Assembly (NCBI GenBank): GCA_905182985.1
Contig: CAJJDN010000103.1
Span: 248,001 to 312,000, forward strand
DNA: 64,000 nucleotides
Reading direction: 5' to 3'
Origin: Paramecium sonneborni
Lineage: Eukaryota > Ciliophora > Oligohymenophorea > Peniculida > Parameciidae
Part shown: one piece after another, positions 61,222-64,000 of the stretch
Layout: every line of letters begins with the position of its first letter
Numbering within the stretch: position 1 is the first letter of the stretch
Notes under the pieces: generated by a model
Seen by the model: the letters and a program-made list of their open reading frames with translations, nothing else
Database searches by the model: none
Told to the model about the DNA's origin: nothing
Program-made: the position numbers and the translations under genes

Positions 61222-62597
61222 TCATTAATGTTTTGCTCTTTGCAATAGGTTATTTAATTTGTTTAGTCTTTCATCTATACTATGCAAATCTTCACAACTT
61301 GCTTCCATTTTATTTGAAGAAGTAGTTATAATTGTATTTTCCTTATTTTTTTCTCTTAGATCTCTCAATCTTTTTAATAGTCTCTGTTCTTCTGGATCTT
61401 CAAACTTTTTGGATTCATTTGTTTATGAAACTTTTTATTTTTTGAATAAATTTGAATTCGATGATTTTAATTTTTAAGATGTCTTACGAGAAGAGTTTGA
61501 TCTAGCTGAAGGACTTTGTTCAGTTCTTTTTGAATTCGATTTGCGTCTAAAAGATGATTCAGTGTCACTATCAAAACTTTCCTTCCTAAGCTAAATATAT
61601 CAAATATAATTTATACTCTGATAGGAGTTGTTTTTTCTGCACTTTTTTTTTTAGATAATACTTTATTTATACTACTTGAAACCTTTAATTAATTAGAAGA
61701 TTTGGAAGTTGAAGGAGATCTTGAAATATTTGACTAGAATTTTGTTTTAGATCTTGTTAAAGTTTATTAAAGTTCTTATTCTAAAGAGGTAATCCTTTAT
61801 TTATTTTTCTTATCCTAATTTTTTAATAGATGATTTTCATCTATAATTTATTAAAGACAATCTTCTAATTCTATCACCTTTTTGGTCATTTCTGCATTTG
61901 TATTTTCACTTTACAAATATTTGGATCTCAACTCCATATATTCTTGTTTGTTTACAGTAGTTGTAGATTGTTAATGAGCTATGTTTTTGAACTCTAAAAT
62001 GTCTCTATCCTTTTATTCTAATAGATTTTTCAAAAACTCAATTTCTTTATTTTATTCATTTATTAATTCTAAAGGATTAGTCTCATTTTTCTTTGATTCT
62101 AAGATAGTTGATAATTGCTTTGCTTATTATTCATTCTCCTTTCTTAATCTTATTATCGTTTGTTTCATTTGTTAAATATTAGGTTACTCATTAAAATTAA
62201 GAGGTAAAGGATAATGAACTTTATCGAATTCAACAATATAACTGAGAATCAAGTAACGCTTATTGTTTGGAGTCAAATTTTACTATTAATTTTATTTAGG
62301 CCTTTTGTTTTTGATTTACTCTAAATCTTAAAAAGTCAGAATATCAATATAGACAGTCTCAGTTTAATTTTTAATTGCAGATTACAACATCTTTATAAAA
62401 GTTGAGTATTTTTTATAATTTCCTGTTTTGGATGTTATTTCCTCAATATAAGATGCTTAAAAATTTGCAATCCAAGAATCTCCTGATTATTTTGATTCTA
62501 TTTCTATTGTCAAAACTTCGTTATTTGCATTTATATTTATAATGTAGGTAATGTCATGAAAATTTCTTTCCACATTAATGTCAATGAGATCTTCCAT
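61222..62597 (-). CDS. CCDC61: CCDC61 / VFL3 basal-body protein
   Basis: 449 residues with one 26-nt intron (61591-61616). The N-terminal domain matches CCDC61 closely: YIININANNEVLTIEIESK, then SGDSWIANFQASYIEEITSK, TGNYKKYSTFIKMLQSAI, and RYLILSYIVEFDKVHYPLPL. This is the XRCC4-type head domain that pairs into linear assemblies. A long coiled coil (residues about 165-300) and a basic Ser/Lys-rich tail follow, as in the family. Chlamydomonas VFL3 and its relatives orient basal bodies and their striated rootlets, so a role in ciliary row geometry is likely here. Confidence 0.9.
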
Positions 62598-62828
62598 TTT
62601 AAATTAAAATTCAGTTAAATAAATTAATCAGAATTCAAAAATTCATAAAATTAATTAGGCTTCTAACTCTTAATAATTATTCAAGTAATGAATTAGAATC
62701 TCTTCACGTTATCTTAAAAATAATTTTGAGATTTTACAATTCAATAAGAATTCAAACAAATTTAGATATTTATAATATACATTATACATTTTATTAAAAA
62801 TAATCTAAATAATTTTTATATTAAAGAG

Positions 62829-63803
62829 ATGAATGATTAGCATTTTTATCATGGTTACTAATCCCAAAATCAAATAATTAAGGAAGGATATGCTCATGCA
62901 ATCTCAACAAAATGGTATTGATTAATATTAATTGCAGGTTTAGAAAATTTTAAAATGCTTTGCAAAATAGAAATGGTGTTGATGTCTCTAAAATTGGTGA
63001 GATAGAAAATATAAATATAAGTGATAATAATCACCAAATTCATACGAATTTAGATGGCTATTTAGTACCTCCATAACACAGTATATCATTTTAACGAGTT
63101 TATTCATTGAGATCAGATGCTATATATGGTTAAGATTACGAGATTGTTTCAATCGATGTATGGAAATTTCTCAAAATGTATTATAATGCAGGTAATCAAT
63201 TTGAAGAAAAATGAATATAGATTATGATGTTGTAGTGTTTGTTACAAAAATTCTCCCAAATTTAACAAAATACTTTACTTGTGAAAATTTAGATACTGGA
63301 CTTTGCATCTGTTAGGATTTGATTAACTTGGTAATGGTGATTATTCAAACTTATGATAAAAGTCTAATGATAGCCTTAAAATTACCAGCTTGTCCCTATC
63401 TAGAATTGGTTAAATTTAGAAATTATTTATTTGATATGACAGAGCACAAGCTGGAATCTATAAAATATATAAATTAAGGCCATCTTTATTATGATGGCAA
63501 GAAAGTTTCATTTAAAGGAAATAAGACTTTAAATGACTTGGGAATTACAAAAGATATGTAGATAATCCTATCATGCATAAATATGACTATGGCAGATGTT
63601 GAGGAAGAGATTGAAACTGATGGAGATGAATAATAAATTGAATAAAGTAAAATTAAAATACACTAATAGATTTGCATACTAAACAAGAATTCTTAGAAAT
63701 TTTACAACATAATTTGAATCTGTAATCTACTGAATAGTTGACTCTTAAATCCATCTAAGAAATATAGCAATCTTTAGAGTAAAATGATTTCTTTTAAGTT
63801 TGA
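62829..63803 (+). CDS. DUSP plus ubiquitin-like domain protein without protease domain
   Basis: 299 residues after introns 62915-62937, 63192-63220 and 63647-63669 (exactly 300 codons). Residues 20-115 resemble a DUSP domain of ubiquitin-specific proteases: GYAHAISTKWFRKFQNALQ at the start and YEIVSIDVWKFLKMYY at the end. Residues 155-230 form a ubiquitin-like fold (YLELVKFRNYLFDMTEHKLE; HLYYDGKKVSFKGNKTLNDL; GITKDMQIIL). USP4/11/15 carry DUSP then UBL before the catalytic domain. Here the protein ends after a short coiled coil, so no Cys or His boxes exist. A regulator or adaptor is inferred. Confidence 0.75.
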
Positions 63804-63909
63804 AATTTAATTTTTAAATAAATTAACAATTCTATATTGTTATTTAAACAAATAGATTTTAAATATTGATTAAACATTTTACCACCCATTAAATATTTTC
63901 AGTCTTTCT

Positions 63910-64000
63910 TCATAAATTAATAAAAGGGACTAAAAGGATGATTTCGATAAGCTTATCTTTGACACTTATTATAAATGAATATATTAAATCATTTAAAATA
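63910..64000 (-). CDS. Possible C-terminal end of a gene running off the window
   Basis: Minus-strand frame open from the window edge to a TGA at 63910-63912, about 29 codons (ISVKDKLIEIILLVPFINL at the end). Too short to identify; could be chance. Confidence 0.25.
   Translation of the reverse strand, partial: ILNDLIYSFIISVKDKLIEIILLVPFINL

Noticed and set aside
1..64000. Telomeric repeats, CRISPR arrays, insertion sequences
   Set aside because: No CCCCAA/CCCAAA tracts, regularly spaced repeats or transposase motifs were seen; the only large repeat is the block around the N.

Overview
The window looks like part of a Paramecium macronuclear scaffold. The DNA is very AT-rich. Almost every gene reads open only when TAA and TAG are taken as glutamine and TGA as the sole stop. 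Tiny GT...AG introns, mostly 20-31 nt and often GTA...TAG, restore the frames. Intergenic gaps are commonly 10-60 bp. These traits together fit Paramecium best; the species cannot be named. Except where stated, gene ends and introns were worked out by hand translation, and in most spliced genes the coding length after intron removal is an exact multiple of three.

Layout. 0.9-3.6 kb: a divergent pair, a probable pseudokinase and a SelO-like kinase-fold protein. 3.7-16.2 kb: one giant minus-strand gene for a HECT ubiquitin ligase of about 4,140 residues. 16.3-23.5 kb: a large leucine-rich-repeat protein, an MGC-start protein of unknown function, a two-RRM nucleolin-like protein and a PB1 plus RanBP2-finger protein. 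24-34 kb: an unknown protein, an arginyl-tRNA transferase (ATE1), a large WD40 protein, a TRAF-finger/UIM protein, a basic protein and a SohB-like S49 peptidase. 34-41.4 kb: a lipidation-motif protein, two small proteins, an EF-hand protein, a probable RasGEF-like protein, a short coiled-coil protein and a two-box HMG protein. 41.4-50.5 kb: a possible structured RNA, a protein kinase with an apparent frameshift, a multispan membrane protein, a stand-alone PARP-type zinc finger, a 17-beta-HSD/ketoacyl reductase, an unknown protein, two membrane proteins in tandem (one with RING-H2) and a zeta-class GST. 50.5-64 kb: a cyclic-nucleotide-binding K+ channel, TVP23, a 43-residue membrane microprotein, an ANP32-like protein, an Unkempt-like CCCH protein, a coiled-coil protein, a probable beta-trefoil protein, CCDC61/VFL3 and a DUSP plus ubiquitin-like protein.

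Genes form no operons but are packed head-to-head and tail-to-tail. Ubiquitin or protein-turnover genes recur: HECT, RING-H2, TRAF/UIM, DUSP-UBL and ATE1. So do ciliary or basal-body candidates: CCDC61, the EF-hand protein and the LRR protein. Four proteins begin with an N-myristoylation-type MG motif.

One assembly problem is certain: a 1,100-bp block of the channel gene occurs twice, identically as far as I compared it, on either side of a single N at 52471. No tRNA, rRNA, telomere repeat, CRISPR array or transposon was recognised.
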